Assembly (NCBI GenBank): GCA_013698165.1 | Contig: JACCVN010000067.1 | Location: 1 to 6,552, forward strand | Direction of reading: 5' to 3' | Source of the DNA: Parachlamydiaceae bacterium | GTDB lineage: Bacteria; Chlamydiota; Chlamydiia; Chlamydiales; Parachlamydiaceae | DNA: 6,552 bases | In this document: positions 1 through 6,365 of the stretch, one piece after another | Layout: each line of letters begins with the position of its first letter | Position numbering within the stretch: the stretch's first letter is position 1 | The notes under the pieces: model-generated | Told to the model about the DNA's origin: nothing | The model's input: the letters and a program-made list of their open reading frames with translations, nothing else | Databases searched by the model: none | Position numbers and translations under genes: made by a program

Positions 1-430
1 CCAGCTCCATTAATCGAAGCGCTTTGCGATAACCTTCTGGATTAAGCATCCCAAAATTTCTAAAAATGCGACTTTCAGTGTCATTTCCCTTCTCCTGACC
101 AATAATCACGCAACGAATACCATTAACCACTGCCATCCCACCTATAATAGCGGTGTCATCGCGATATGTACGGTCGCCATGCAATTCATGGAAAGAATCG
201 CAAAGGCTTTTAATGTAATCTATCGTTCGAGGACGGGAAGGATGGCGGCAAATAAGAATTCGCTGCCAAGGAGTCAAATCCTTATAAACTTGTTCTTTAA
301 GTATTTTAAGCTTTTGCTCAAGTTTGCGTATGTCGGAAGTAAAAAGAGGATTTTCCTGATTTTGCTTTTTTAGATGTTCTATGGTTTTAATATACTCATG
401 AATCTGTTTTTCGTGAGGTAAAAGTTCCAA
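1..430 (-). CDS. accA: Acetyl-CoA carboxylase carboxyltransferase subunit alpha, N-terminal part (cut by window edge)
   Basis: This is the alpha subunit of the acetyl-CoA carboxylase carboxyltransferase. With AccD it transfers the carboxyl group from biotin-BCCP to acetyl-CoA, making malonyl-CoA for fatty-acid synthesis in the cytoplasm. The first 143 residues are present; the rest lies beyond position 1. Family hallmarks in order are a charged helical N-terminus (about residues 6-50), LTPWQR (52-57), CRHPSRPRT (61-69), ELHGDR (82-87), IIGG (95-98), IGQEKG (110-115) and RNFGMLNPEGYRKALRL (124-140). The start is read as TTG at 430-428, giving MELLPHEKQ, which matches the chlamydial AccA N-terminus as I remember it. 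A strong AAGGGAG lies 6 bases upstream. The ATG a few bases upstream (435-433) is in another frame and runs into a stop quickly. Only 13 bases separate this gene from the transpeptidase stop, so it is probably co-transcribed. The family assignment is very secure. Confidence 0.96.
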   Translation of the reverse strand, partial: MELLPHEKQIHEYIKTIEHLKKQNQENPLFTSDIRKLEQKLKILKEQVYKDLTPWQRILICRHPSRPRTIDYIKSLCDSFHELHGDRTYRDDTAIIGGMAVVNGIRCVIIGQEKGNDTESRIFRNFGMLNPEGYRKALRLMEL

Positions 431-446
431 GCCATTCTCCCTTTTA
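431..446 (-). promoter_or_regulatory. Ribosome binding site deciding a TTG start for accA
   Basis: Read on the minus strand, the transpeptidase stop TAA (446-444) is followed at once by AAGGGAG (443-437), six spacer bases and then TTG (430-428). The spacing is ideal for TTG. The nearby ATG at 435-433 sits almost inside the Shine-Dalgarno site and is out of frame with the AccA reading. Confidence 0.8.
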
Positions 447-1526
447 ATTCCACTCTTTACCTGGTAGCTGAGCATCTGTAAAGTCAGCTACAAGCTCAAT
501 TGATGCAGGCTTCGTGATGATAATTGCAAAAACTTCTTCCATATCATCAGTCGATAAGTGAATACAACCATCACTTTCGTATTTGCCTAGACTACCCAAG
601 TCTTCAACAAGATCACCCTTTGGTGATAGCTGACAAGGTACCCCATGAATTCCTAACGATTTTGCCGGTGCTGTACAGCCTTTAATCTCTTTATCGAAAG
701 GGATCCATCGCGTTCCAAAGATGCGCAACATCTCAACCTTTTTTCCATTGTAGAAACCTTGCATCTTCGGCTTATAGATAGCAATTTTATCTCCTAAACC
801 ATAAGTTCCCAGAGGAGTTAATAGTCCCGAAGCACGATTTTCTTCCGTTCGGCCGACACCTACAGTATAAGTCTTAATCAGATAGCGTTCTTGCTTATCG
901 GTATCAATTCCATAAAGCCATAGTCTGCAGCGTCCAAGATCGACAAGCAGATGAAAGGCAATGTTTTTATCTTTGCGAAAAACATTAAAGCGATCTCCTT
1001 CAGCCAGATCTTGCTTATTGTAATCTTTATTCCCATTTAAGCTTCGTGCGATAAAATGGCGCGAAGTTGAGTAATAAGCAGCATAATCTGACAACCATGC
1101 CGGCCTCCCCTTTTGCCATGCTACACGGCTTTTGTAAGTAACCGTTTCAATAAAGGGAAATTTTGGATCAACTTTATTAAAAAGCATTGCAATGCGATCC
1201 GCTTCTGGCAATTTCACATTCGTTTTGACCTGAATAAATTCAGGTTTAATCAGTTCTACAACTGCCTTCTGCACAAGTTTCTTTTCTGCTACCAGTGGTT
1301 CAGTAATGCTCTTTTGAATTTCTTGAACGACTTGTACAGCTGCCAAACCCTGTGAAGGTTTAATTTCACGAACTTCCGAGCCTAATTTAATTGGAACGGA
1401 TGCCGTATAAGCCGGTAAAACCACTTCTTTTGCTGCTGTTGACTTCCCCCCTTTCATAAAGGCGAGTACTGCAATCAAAGCGAATAATAGAAATGTGACT
1501 AGAGCAAGAAGCTTGGGATATGTCAT
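444..1526 (-). CDS. Membrane-anchored L,D-transpeptidase (YkuD domain)
   Basis: This is a 360-residue protein predicted to cross-link or modify peptidoglycan from the outer face of the inner membrane. Residues 5-24 form one hydrophobic segment, an uncleaved signal anchor, followed by GGK. Residues 30-125 are a low-conservation linker rich in Val, Lys and Glu. The YkuD catalytic domain spans roughly 190-345: a strand at FHLLVDLGRCRLWLY (191-205), TVGVGR (221-226), TPLGTYGLGDK (237-247), the catalytic-region histidine in LGIHG (H294), and SDGCIHLS (318-325) with nucleophile C321. The usual family motif is S-H-G-C-I/V-R; here Asp replaces the first His and His replaces the Arg. The H294-to-C321 gap also looks longer than usual. 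The Shine-Dalgarno is weak (AAGG about 13 bases upstream). The gene lies 19 bases after ihfA and 13 before accA, so it is likely translated from a shared mRNA. The fold assignment is firm; the exact substrate is unknown, and no gene symbol is justified. Confidence 0.88.
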   Translation of the reverse strand: MTYPKLLALVTFLLFALIAVLAFMKGGKSTAAKEVVLPAYTASVPIKLGSEVREIKPSQGLAAVQVVQEIQKSITEPLVAEKKLVQKAVVELIKPEFIQVKTNVKLPEADRIAMLFNKVDPKFPFIETVTYKSRVAWQKGRPAWLSDYAAYYSTSRHFIARSLNGNKDYNKQDLAEGDRFNVFRKDKNIAFHLLVDLGRCRLWLYGIDTDKQERYLIKTYTVGVGRTEENRASGLLTPLGTYGLGDKIAIYKPKMQGFYNGKKVEMLRIFGTRWIPFDKEIKGCTAPAKSLGIHGVPCQLSPKGDLVEDLGSLGKYESDGCIHLSTDDMEEVFAIIITKPASIELVADFTDAQLPGKEWN

Positions 1527-1545
1527 TTTTATATTTCAGCCTTAG

Positions 1546-1857
1546 TTATTCATTAACTTCAATCAGCTTGCGCATCTTTTTTCCAGGTGTGTATTTTACA
1601 ACTTTTCGCGAAGGGATGATGATTGGCTCTGCAGCGCGCTTTGGATTGCGTCCAATTTTTTGTTTGCGCATCACAACTTCAAATACTCCAAAATCTCGAA
1701 ATTCTAGACGACAACCTTGGGCTAGACATTCCGTCATTTTATCTAAAAAAGCCTGAATAACATGACGTACGTCATTCGGATGGATCTCCTTTTCTTGGGA
1801 AATCGAAGAGATCAGACTTTTCTTTGTGACAGTACTTTTTTTCATCAGTGTCTCCAT
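1546..1857 (-). CDS. ihfA: HU/IHF-family DNA-binding protein, integration host factor alpha-like
   Basis: This small nucleoid-associated protein (103 residues from the first ATG) bends DNA as a dimer. Helices lie at about residues 12-47, starting TKKSLISSIS, followed by LEFRDFGVF (51-59). The DNA-binding beta arm spans about 60-83 and contains GRNP (69-72), whose Pro72 corresponds to the intercalating proline of HU and IHF. The signature then continues as IPSRKVVKYTPGK (81-93). Its text resembles the chlamydial protein annotated IhfA/HimD, also next to accA, as I recall. No partner subunit is seen here, so it may act as a homodimer in an HU-like way. Two starts are possible: ATG at 1857 (AAGGAG at 1873-1868, spacing 10) and ATG at 1845 (GGAG at 1855-1852, spacing 6). 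The shorter one gives MKKSTVTKKS and a more typical length of 99. It follows tyrS by 18 bases. Confidence 0.93.
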   Translation of the reverse strand: METLMKKSTVTKKSLISSISQEKEIHPNDVRHVIQAFLDKMTECLAQGCRLEFRDFGVFEVVMRKQKIGRNPKRAAEPIIIPSRKVVKYTPGKKMRKLIEVNE

Positions 1858-1875
1858 CTCTTTAGCACTCCTTAT

Positions 1876-3150
1876 TTAGGCGTTAACTCGAACTAATAAT
1901 TTATTTTTCTTACCAACAGAAAGTAGCAACAAATGACCGTCAATAAGGTCTTTGAGTTGCAACACGGCACTTTCATTCTCAATTTTCTGATTATTTAAAT
2001 AGAAACCGCCATTTCTCAGTAATCGGCGTGCTTCACCTTTACTGTTTTGAAGGCCTATTTTTACAAGAACATCAACAAATTGCAATCCCATAATATCATC
2101 AATTGCTACTGTTTTACTAGGCATATCGCCGGCGATTGCTTCAAGGGTTGCAGAATCAAGTACTGTTTCTGCTCCCGGCGCCACACCTTGTGTGACTTTA
2201 AGGGCGATATTCAAACCACTATCACCGTGCACAATGCGGGTAACTTCTTCAGCCAGCCGTTTTTGGGCGGTATTGGGAGTGTAATCACTTTTTTGCATCA
2301 ACGTCTGATAATGATGAATCTCCGACATTTCCATAAATGTCAGCAGCTTCATCAAGGTAATCACATCTTGATCAGAAACTCTTACAAGATACTGATAAAA
2401 TTCATAAGGCGCTAGCTTTTCAGGCGATAGCCAGATTGCTCCTTTTTCAGACTTTCCAAATTTCTGCCCATCACTGCGAGTCATTAGCGGAAAGGTCACT
2501 CCATAAACTGAATTACCACTCATTTTACGAACAAGCTCACAGCCGGCAGTAATGTTCCCCCATTGATCGCTTCCACCGATTTGAAGAGTGATATCATATT
2601 TTTCATTTAAATAGAAAAAGTCATAACTTTGCAGCAGCTGATAAGAAAATTCGGTAAAGCTGATCCCTTCTTCCGAGGCCATCCTGCTGCGCACACTATC
2701 TTTAGCTAGCATGGTTCCAATGCGAAAATATTTACCAACATCACGTAAAAAATCGATGAAAGAAAAAGTTTTAAACCAATCATAGTTATTGAGGTAAATC
2801 GGCTTAGTCGTAGGATTTATGGAATCAAGAACTGTCTCAAGATTTTTTTGTATTCCAATGACATTTTGCTTGATGGTAGCTTCATCCAGGATAGATCTTT
2901 CTGAACTGCGGCCTGAAGGGTCACCAATCATGCCTGTCGCGCCGCCGACAAGAGCTATAGGCGTGTGCCCGCAGCGTTGGAACCAGGCAAGGCCCATAAT
3001 AGCTACCATATGACCAAGGTGAAGGCTGTCGCCTGTAGGGTCAAAACCACAGTAAACCTTAAGAGGCGAATTTAATTTTTCACGCAGCTCTTCGCTAGTT
3101 ACTGCGTCCACAAATCCGCGTTCTTCTAAAATATTGAGTACATTTGCCAT
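1876..3150 (-). CDS. tyrS: Tyrosyl-tRNA synthetase
   Basis: This class Ic aminoacyl-tRNA synthetase activates tyrosine with ATP and charges tRNA-Tyr in the cytoplasm. At 424 residues it has the usual bacterial TyrS length. Visible motifs: YCGFDPTG (33-40) for substrate binding; HLGH (44-47), the class I HIGH motif; GMIGDPSGR (73-81); the tyrosine pocket around Y170, Q174 and D177; GGSDQWGN (192-199); and KFGKS (230-234), the KMSKS equivalent in its common TyrS form. An S4-type RNA-binding domain closes the protein (about 355-422, GEARRLLRNGGFYLNNQ). The ATG at 3150 begins MANVLNILEERGFV, as expected for the family; AAAGG lies about 11 bases upstream. It is the first gene of the four-gene minus-strand run and is divergent from the TyrP-like transporter. 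No T-box-like leader fits in the short upstream region. Confidence 0.98.
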   Translation of the reverse strand: MANVLNILEERGFVDAVTSEELREKLNSPLKVYCGFDPTGDSLHLGHMVAIMGLAWFQRCGHTPIALVGGATGMIGDPSGRSSERSILDEATIKQNVIGIQKNLETVLDSINPTTKPIYLNNYDWFKTFSFIDFLRDVGKYFRIGTMLAKDSVRSRMASEEGISFTEFSYQLLQSYDFFYLNEKYDITLQIGGSDQWGNITAGCELVRKMSGNSVYGVTFPLMTRSDGQKFGKSEKGAIWLSPEKLAPYEFYQYLVRVSDQDVITLMKLLTFMEMSEIHHYQTLMQKSDYTPNTAQKRLAEEVTRIVHGDSGLNIALKVTQGVAPGAETVLDSATLEAIAGDMPSKTVAIDDIMGLQFVDVLVKIGLQNSKGEARRLLRNGGFYLNNQKIENESAVLQLKDLIDGHLLLLSVGKKNKLLVRVNA

Positions 3151-3151
3151 T

Positions 3152-3164
3152 AGGTTTTAAACCT
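3152..3164. repeat. Short inverted repeat adjoining the tyrS start codon
   Basis: AGGTTT (3152-3157) and AAACCT (3159-3164) form perfect 6-base arms around a single T, one base upstream of the tyrS ATG. In tyrS mRNA the arm contains the AGG of the putative Shine-Dalgarno, so a small AGGU/ACCU hairpin could mask it. As DNA it is a possible operator. It is short and AT-rich, so chance is a real alternative. Confidence 0.3.
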
Positions 3165-3186
3165 TTAATGTTGAAGATGTAAAGGC

Positions 3187-3216
3187 ATTCTGAATCTTTG
3201 TCATATTTTCTGTCAA
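3187..3216 (-). promoter_or_regulatory. Predicted sigma70-type promoter for tyrS-ihfA-YkuD-accA
   Basis: On the minus strand a perfect TTGACA (3216-3211) is followed after 18 bases by CAGAAT (3192-3187), four of six matches to the -10 consensus. Transcription would start near 3180, leaving a leader of about 30 bases before the tyrS ATG. This is predicted from consensus and position only. Confidence 0.5.
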
Positions 3217-3292
3217 TATCGTAAGCGGAAAACCTTTTGCATTTATCTTAATATTCGAGGACAATCTTCATTTCACTATCACAGGGATTAAA

Positions 3293-4510
3293 ATGAATAT
3301 TCAAAATCTACCAACTGACGCAAGAGCTGGCAGTGTTACAGGCGCAGTATTATTAATTGCAGGATGTTGCATTGGGGCCGGTATGCTCGGTTTGCCGGTG
3401 ATCTCTCGTGCTGCAGGGTTTGAACCATCGCTGTTAATGTTTTTCTTTAGTTGGATCTATATGACGACTACCGCTCTTTTATTATTAGAAGTTAATTTAT
3501 GGTTTTCTAATGAGGTAAGCATTATCACTATGGCGCATCGTACGCTTGGTGTATTAGGTAAAATTGTGGCCTGGTTGTGTTTCATTTTTCTTTTTTACGC
3601 TTTGGGCATTGCTTATATCTCCGGCAGTGGTGAATTGATCTCTGACTTTGTAAATGGCTTTTTTGGAATCGCTTTTCCTAACTGGATTGGGAGTCTAATT
3701 GTAAGTATTATTTTTGGTATTTTTGTCTATCTTGGAACTCGGGCTGTTGATCTTTTCAATCGGTTGTTAATGTTTGGGATGATTTCGACGTACATTCTTC
3801 TAGTCATTTTAGGCGTCCCGCATGTTAGTGCAGAAAATTTACAGCATAAAGATTGGTCATTCGCGACACTTGTACTACCGGTGCTGATTATTTCTTTTGG
3901 TTTCCATAATCTCATTCCCAGTCTAACATCCTATTTAAATAGCGATGTCAAACGCCTCAAACTCACAATTATTTTAGGAAGCGCCATTGCGTTAACCATC
4001 TACGTAATTTGGGAATGGTTGATCCTTGGCTTGGTTCCATTTCAAGAAAGTGATGGGCGGGGAATTCTTCAAGAGGGAGAAATGGCGACAGAAATACTCA
4101 AGTCAGCTATAGGAGCCTCTTGGGTTGTCGATGTTGCCCAATATTTTGCGTTTTTTGCCATTTTGACATCCTTTTTAGGGAACTCACTAAGTTTTGTGGA
4201 TTTCTTAGCCGATGGCATTAAAATTAAAAAAACTCCCATGGGTAAATTCTGGCTATGCTTGCTTGTCATTGTCCCGCCTTTTTTACTAGCCATGATCTAC
4301 CCACGAATCTTTCTTACCGCTTTGAACTATGCCGGAGCGTTTGGAGCGATGACTCTTTTTGGCATCTTACCGGCGTTAATGGTTTGGTCTGGACGTTACT
4401 ATAAAAATTTTGGAAACAAGCCGATTGTTCCTGGTGGTAAAGTTGTGCTGGCCTCAATAATCCTCTTCGCTTTATTTGTGATAAGCCTGCAATTTACAAG
4501 CAGGCTTTAG
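3293..4510 (+). CDS. tyrP: Aromatic amino acid (tyrosine/tryptophan) permease, TyrP family
   Basis: This inner-membrane transporter of the hydroxy/aromatic amino acid permease family (APC-type fold) is expected to import tyrosine or tryptophan using the proton gradient. It has 405 residues, the same size as E. coli TyrP. About 11 membrane segments are visible, near residues 14-36, 46-66, 88-110, 130-148, 157-175, 190-210, 222-250, 282-305, 318-335, 340-365 and 381-402. The first holds the substrate-site signature GAVLLIAGCCIGAGMLGLP (17-35), and VLPVLIISFGFHNLIPS (194-210) fits the sixth helix. The ATG at 3293 is supported by AGGG six bases upstream. Divergence from tyrS favours tyrosine as substrate, but tryptophan or both cannot be excluded: chlamydiae often carry several TyrP paralogues. 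I see no convincing promoter in the 3151-3292 gap on this strand. Confidence 0.9.
   Translation: MNIQNLPTDARAGSVTGAVLLIAGCCIGAGMLGLPVISRAAGFEPSLLMFFFSWIYMTTTALLLLEVNLWFSNEVSIITMAHRTLGVLGKIVAWLCFIFLFYALGIAYISGSGELISDFVNGFFGIAFPNWIGSLIVSIIFGIFVYLGTRAVDLFNRLLMFGMISTYILLVILGVPHVSAENLQHKDWSFATLVLPVLIISFGFHNLIPSLTSYLNSDVKRLKLTIILGSAIALTIYVIWEWLILGLVPFQESDGRGILQEGEMATEILKSAIGASWVVDVAQYFAFFAILTSFLGNSLSFVDFLADGIKIKKTPMGKFWLCLLVIVPPFLLAMIYPRIFLTALNYAGAFGAMTLFGILPALMVWSGRYYKNFGNKPIVPGGKVVLASIILFALFVISLQFTSRL
4483..4508 (+). terminator. Hairpin overlapping the end of tyrP, possible weak terminator
   Basis: AAGCCTGC (4483-4490) and GCAGGCTT (4500-4507) are perfect 8-base arms with a 9-base loop, followed by only TTT before the TAG stop completes at 4510. 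The stem is strong but the T tract is short, and the structure lies inside the last codons of tyrP. It may end transcription inefficiently or protect the mRNA 3' end. The same stem could also stop minus-strand readthrough from glpD. Confidence 0.45.
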
Positions 4511-4558
4511 CCATACCTCCACCATTCGTTCTGTGTTAGTTCAGCCACAAGGTTTCGG

Positions 4559-4653
4559 CAGAAAGCGTTTTCTGGCGGCTTAATCGCGGAAGCGATGAAG
4601 TGGTAAGCCCCGCATGAAGCAAAAGGTCAGTTGGCCTGGAGCGGAATGTGGGG
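4559..4653. repeat. GC-rich intergenic element with three tandem hairpins
   Basis: This segment of the tyrP/glpD convergent gap is about 56% GC over 4551-4654 by hand count, clearly richer than its neighbours. Three stems follow one another. The first is CAGAAA (4559-4564) with TTTCTG (4569-4574). The second is GGCTTA plus ATCGC (4577-4587), a GGAA loop, then GCGAT (4592-4596), a 7-base bulge and TAAGCC (4604-4609). The third is CCCCGCAT (4608-4615) with ATGTGGGG (4646-4653), one G-U pair, enclosing GGTC/GGCC (4625-4636); it shares two bases with the second. It may be a dispersed repeat, a remnant of a mobile element or a structured RNA. It does not match tmRNA, RNase P RNA, SRP RNA or 6S RNA motifs that I know. 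Strand is undecided. Confidence 0.5.
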
Positions 4654-4663
4654 TTGAGAATCA

Positions 4664-4687
4664 GAAAATTATTAAGCTGATAGCAGC
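4664..4687 (-). terminator. Weak candidate terminator downstream of glpD
   Basis: Ten bases after the glpD stop, the minus strand reads GCTG (4687-4684), CTAT, CAGC (4679-4676), then TTAATAATTTTC. A 4-base stem followed by a T-rich run is minimal, so true termination may instead depend on the larger hairpins beyond it. Confidence 0.25.
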
Positions 4688-4696
4688 GAAAGAAAA

Positions 4697-6256
4697 TTAT
4701 AATTTGCCAGGTAAATACCCTATCGCTAGCTGACGATAAGCATCCACCTGCTCACTCTCCCATATTTTGTCTTTACCCAATTCTTTGGCCATCAACTCGG
4801 CTACTTGGGGCGCAATTTCCATGCTTTCTATAGCTCCCAGCAATAGAGAGCGATTTCGCCTAGACAGAACATCTTCTAAACAACGGGCCATTTCATGCCT
4901 CACAGACCAGATGACATCTACTCCGCGGCATGGTAACTCAGGATTGAACTTTTCTAACAGTGAGGGATTATCTACTCCAAGTTTCTCTACTAAGGGAAGA
5001 TCAGAACCATAGTATTGCCATTCTGAGGGCTGCAAATGTTTTGTCCATCCATGAAGTCGCAGTTTTTGAGTTTTAGAGGGTTGAATGGGAAGATCAGCTT
5101 TTTGTGCTGCGATATTAACAGTCTCTTCCCCCGTAAGTCGAAACGTAGTCCATTTCCCTCCCAAAATACTCACTAAGTTTGATTGTGATATTTCAATTGA
5201 GTGTTCTCGCGTAATCTGTGAGGTGCCATTTCTCCTTTTTGGTTTTAAGAGGGCTCGAATACCGCTAAATACGCTGAGAATGTCTGAGGGGGCAGGATTG
5301 TTACTAAAAATATCTTTTGTGTGCTGTAAAAGGTATTCGATCTCCCCAACTTTAGGCCTAGGATCTGATGTCATTGCCCCTATTTCAACATCTGTGGTCC
5401 CAACCAAAACACGATTGTACCAGGGAATGACGAACAATATCCGGCCGTCACTACTTTTTGGAATGATTAGGGAATGATCAGAAGGGTAAAAGGAACGATT
5501 TAAAACAATGTGTGTGCCTTGGCTTAGCACAAGAGAAGGCTCAATATCTTCAACATCCATTTTTCGCAAGGCATCGACATATCCGCCTGTAGCATTGATA
5601 ACGATGTTGGCAAATAGATTATAATCGTGATTGCCCTCCAGATCCTTAGCGGCAACACCGATGACGCGGTCATCAGATTTAATCAGCTCCTGGACTTTCA
5701 TGTAGTTAAGGACTGTGCCGCCTTGGTCCTCGACTGTCTGTGCCAGGCAAATAGCTAAACGCGCATCATCAAATTGCCCGTCAAAATAACAAATTCCCCC
5801 TTTAATAAACTCTGGATTAAGTGTGGGAATATGTTTTAAAACTTGGTCTTTTGAAAGTAGACTAGAAGCATGGATATTCTTCTGGCCTGCTAAAATGTCA
5901 TAGAGTTTCAAACCTATGCCATAGTAACAATATTCAAACCAATTGTGGCTAGGTAATATTAAGGGTAAAGCGTGCACAAGATGCGGAGCATTCTGCATAA
6001 GCGTCGCTCGTTCCCGCAACGCACTGCGAACGAAAAGAAATCGTCCTTGAGGTAAATAACGAATCCCACCATGGATTAATTTAGTACTACGACTGGAGGT
6101 CCCTTGTGCAAAATCACCCTGTTCTAAGAGTAATGTTTTGTAACCCCTGGATACCGCCTCTAAGGCCGTACCCAGACCATTAGCCCCCCCTCCGATGACA
6201 ATCAGATCCCATTTGGCATTGCTTTTGATGAGTTCTAAATTGCTATTGCGGTCCAT
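4697..6256 (-). CDS. glpD: Aerobic-type FAD-dependent glycerol-3-phosphate dehydrogenase
   Basis: This enzyme oxidises sn-glycerol 3-phosphate to dihydroxyacetone phosphate and passes electrons to the quinone pool, as a peripheral inner-membrane protein linking lipid glycerol to glycolysis and respiration. At 519 residues it is close to E. coli GlpD (501). Visible motifs: the N-terminal dinucleotide fold WDLIVIGGGANGLG (16-29); GDFAQGTSSRSTKLIHGGIRYL (47-68), a GlpD hallmark; INATGGYVD (220-228); QGTHIV (246-251); FVIPWYNRVLVGTTD (275-289); SGIRALLKP (331-339); and GGKWTTFR (366-373) of the FAD site. A helical C-terminal domain follows with SVRHEMARCLEDVLSRR (451-467). The start at 6256 has AGGAG only 2 bases away, but AAAGG at 6269-6265 gives a normal 8-base spacing. 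No other in-frame ATG precedes WDLIV. It is convergent with tyrP. All key motifs are intact. Confidence 0.97.
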   Translation of the reverse strand: MDRNSNLELIKSNAKWDLIVIGGGANGLGTALEAVSRGYKTLLLEQGDFAQGTSSRSTKLIHGGIRYLPQGRFLFVRSALRERATLMQNAPHLVHALPLILPSHNWFEYCYYGIGLKLYDILAGQKNIHASSLLSKDQVLKHIPTLNPEFIKGGICYFDGQFDDARLAICLAQTVEDQGGTVLNYMKVQELIKSDDRVIGVAAKDLEGNHDYNLFANIVINATGGYVDALRKMDVEDIEPSLVLSQGTHIVLNRSFYPSDHSLIIPKSSDGRILFVIPWYNRVLVGTTDVEIGAMTSDPRPKVGEIEYLLQHTKDIFSNNPAPSDILSVFSGIRALLKPKRRNGTSQITREHSIEISQSNLVSILGGKWTTFRLTGEETVNIAAQKADLPIQPSKTQKLRLHGWTKHLQPSEWQYYGSDLPLVEKLGVDNPSLLEKFNPELPCRGVDVIWSVRHEMARCLEDVLSRRNRSLLLGAIESMEIAPQVAELMAKELGKDKIWESEQVDAYRQLAIGYLPGKL

Positions 6257-6285
6257 CGCTCCTGCCTTTCCTAAGTCAAAAGCAC

Positions 6286-6314
6286 AATGTATGATTAAAC
6301 TCCCCTTTTATCAA
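6286..6314 (-). promoter_or_regulatory. Predicted promoter for glpD
   Basis: The minus strand has TTGATA (6314-6309, five of six consensus matches), a 17-base spacer and TACATT (6291-6286, four of six). Initiation near 6279 would leave a leader of about 22 bases before the glpD ATG. A perfect TATAAT also occurs further upstream at 6338-6333, but without a good -35 at the right distance. Confidence 0.45.
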
Positions 6315-6352
6315 GCCTAAAGTATAAACCTTATTATAGGCCGATTATTATG

Positions 6353-6365
6353 TTGTTTATAACAA
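6353..6365. repeat. Operator-like palindrome upstream of glpD
   Basis: TTGTT (6353-6357), TAT, AACAA (6361-6365) is a perfect 5-base inverted repeat, lying just upstream of the TATAAT at 6338-6333 on the minus strand, where a -35 element or a regulator site would be. No known regulator is recognised, and the AT-rich context makes chance plausible. Confidence 0.25.

Noticed and set aside
179..373. 64-codon plus-strand open frame inside accA
   Set aside because: It is antisense to the conserved AccA N-terminus, and its lysine/phenylalanine-rich text carries no domain.
1113..1355. 80-codon plus-strand open frame inside the transpeptidase gene
   Set aside because: Its composition (many Phe, Asn, Cys) reflects the complement of Lys/Glu-rich coding sequence; no motif or upstream signals.
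2047..2415. 122-codon plus-strand open frame inside tyrS
   Set aside because: It lies antisense to conserved TyrS sequence, is rich in Cys, His and Asn in a random-looking way and has no motif; it is a shadow of the real gene.
3151..3292. T-box leader or TyrR box controlling tyrS/tyrP
   Set aside because: The leader is far too short for a T-box, and TGTAAA at 3179-3184 lacks the matching TTTACA half at the required distance.
4536..4664. Minus-strand frame open across the tyrP/glpD gap, ending at TAA 4538-4536
   Set aside because: The run of about 40 codons has no usable start or ribosome site, and its openness is explained by the GC-rich structured element; kept only as a hint that the element may derive from something once coding.
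4511..4696. tmRNA, RNase P RNA, SRP RNA or a tRNA in the convergent gap
   Set aside because: None of the conserved sequence blocks of these RNAs, nor a T-arm GGTTCRA motif, is present.
5085..5477. 130-codon plus-strand open frame inside glpD
   Set aside because: It is antisense to conserved FAD-site and GTTD-region codons of GlpD, with no recognisable domain or convincing ribosome site.
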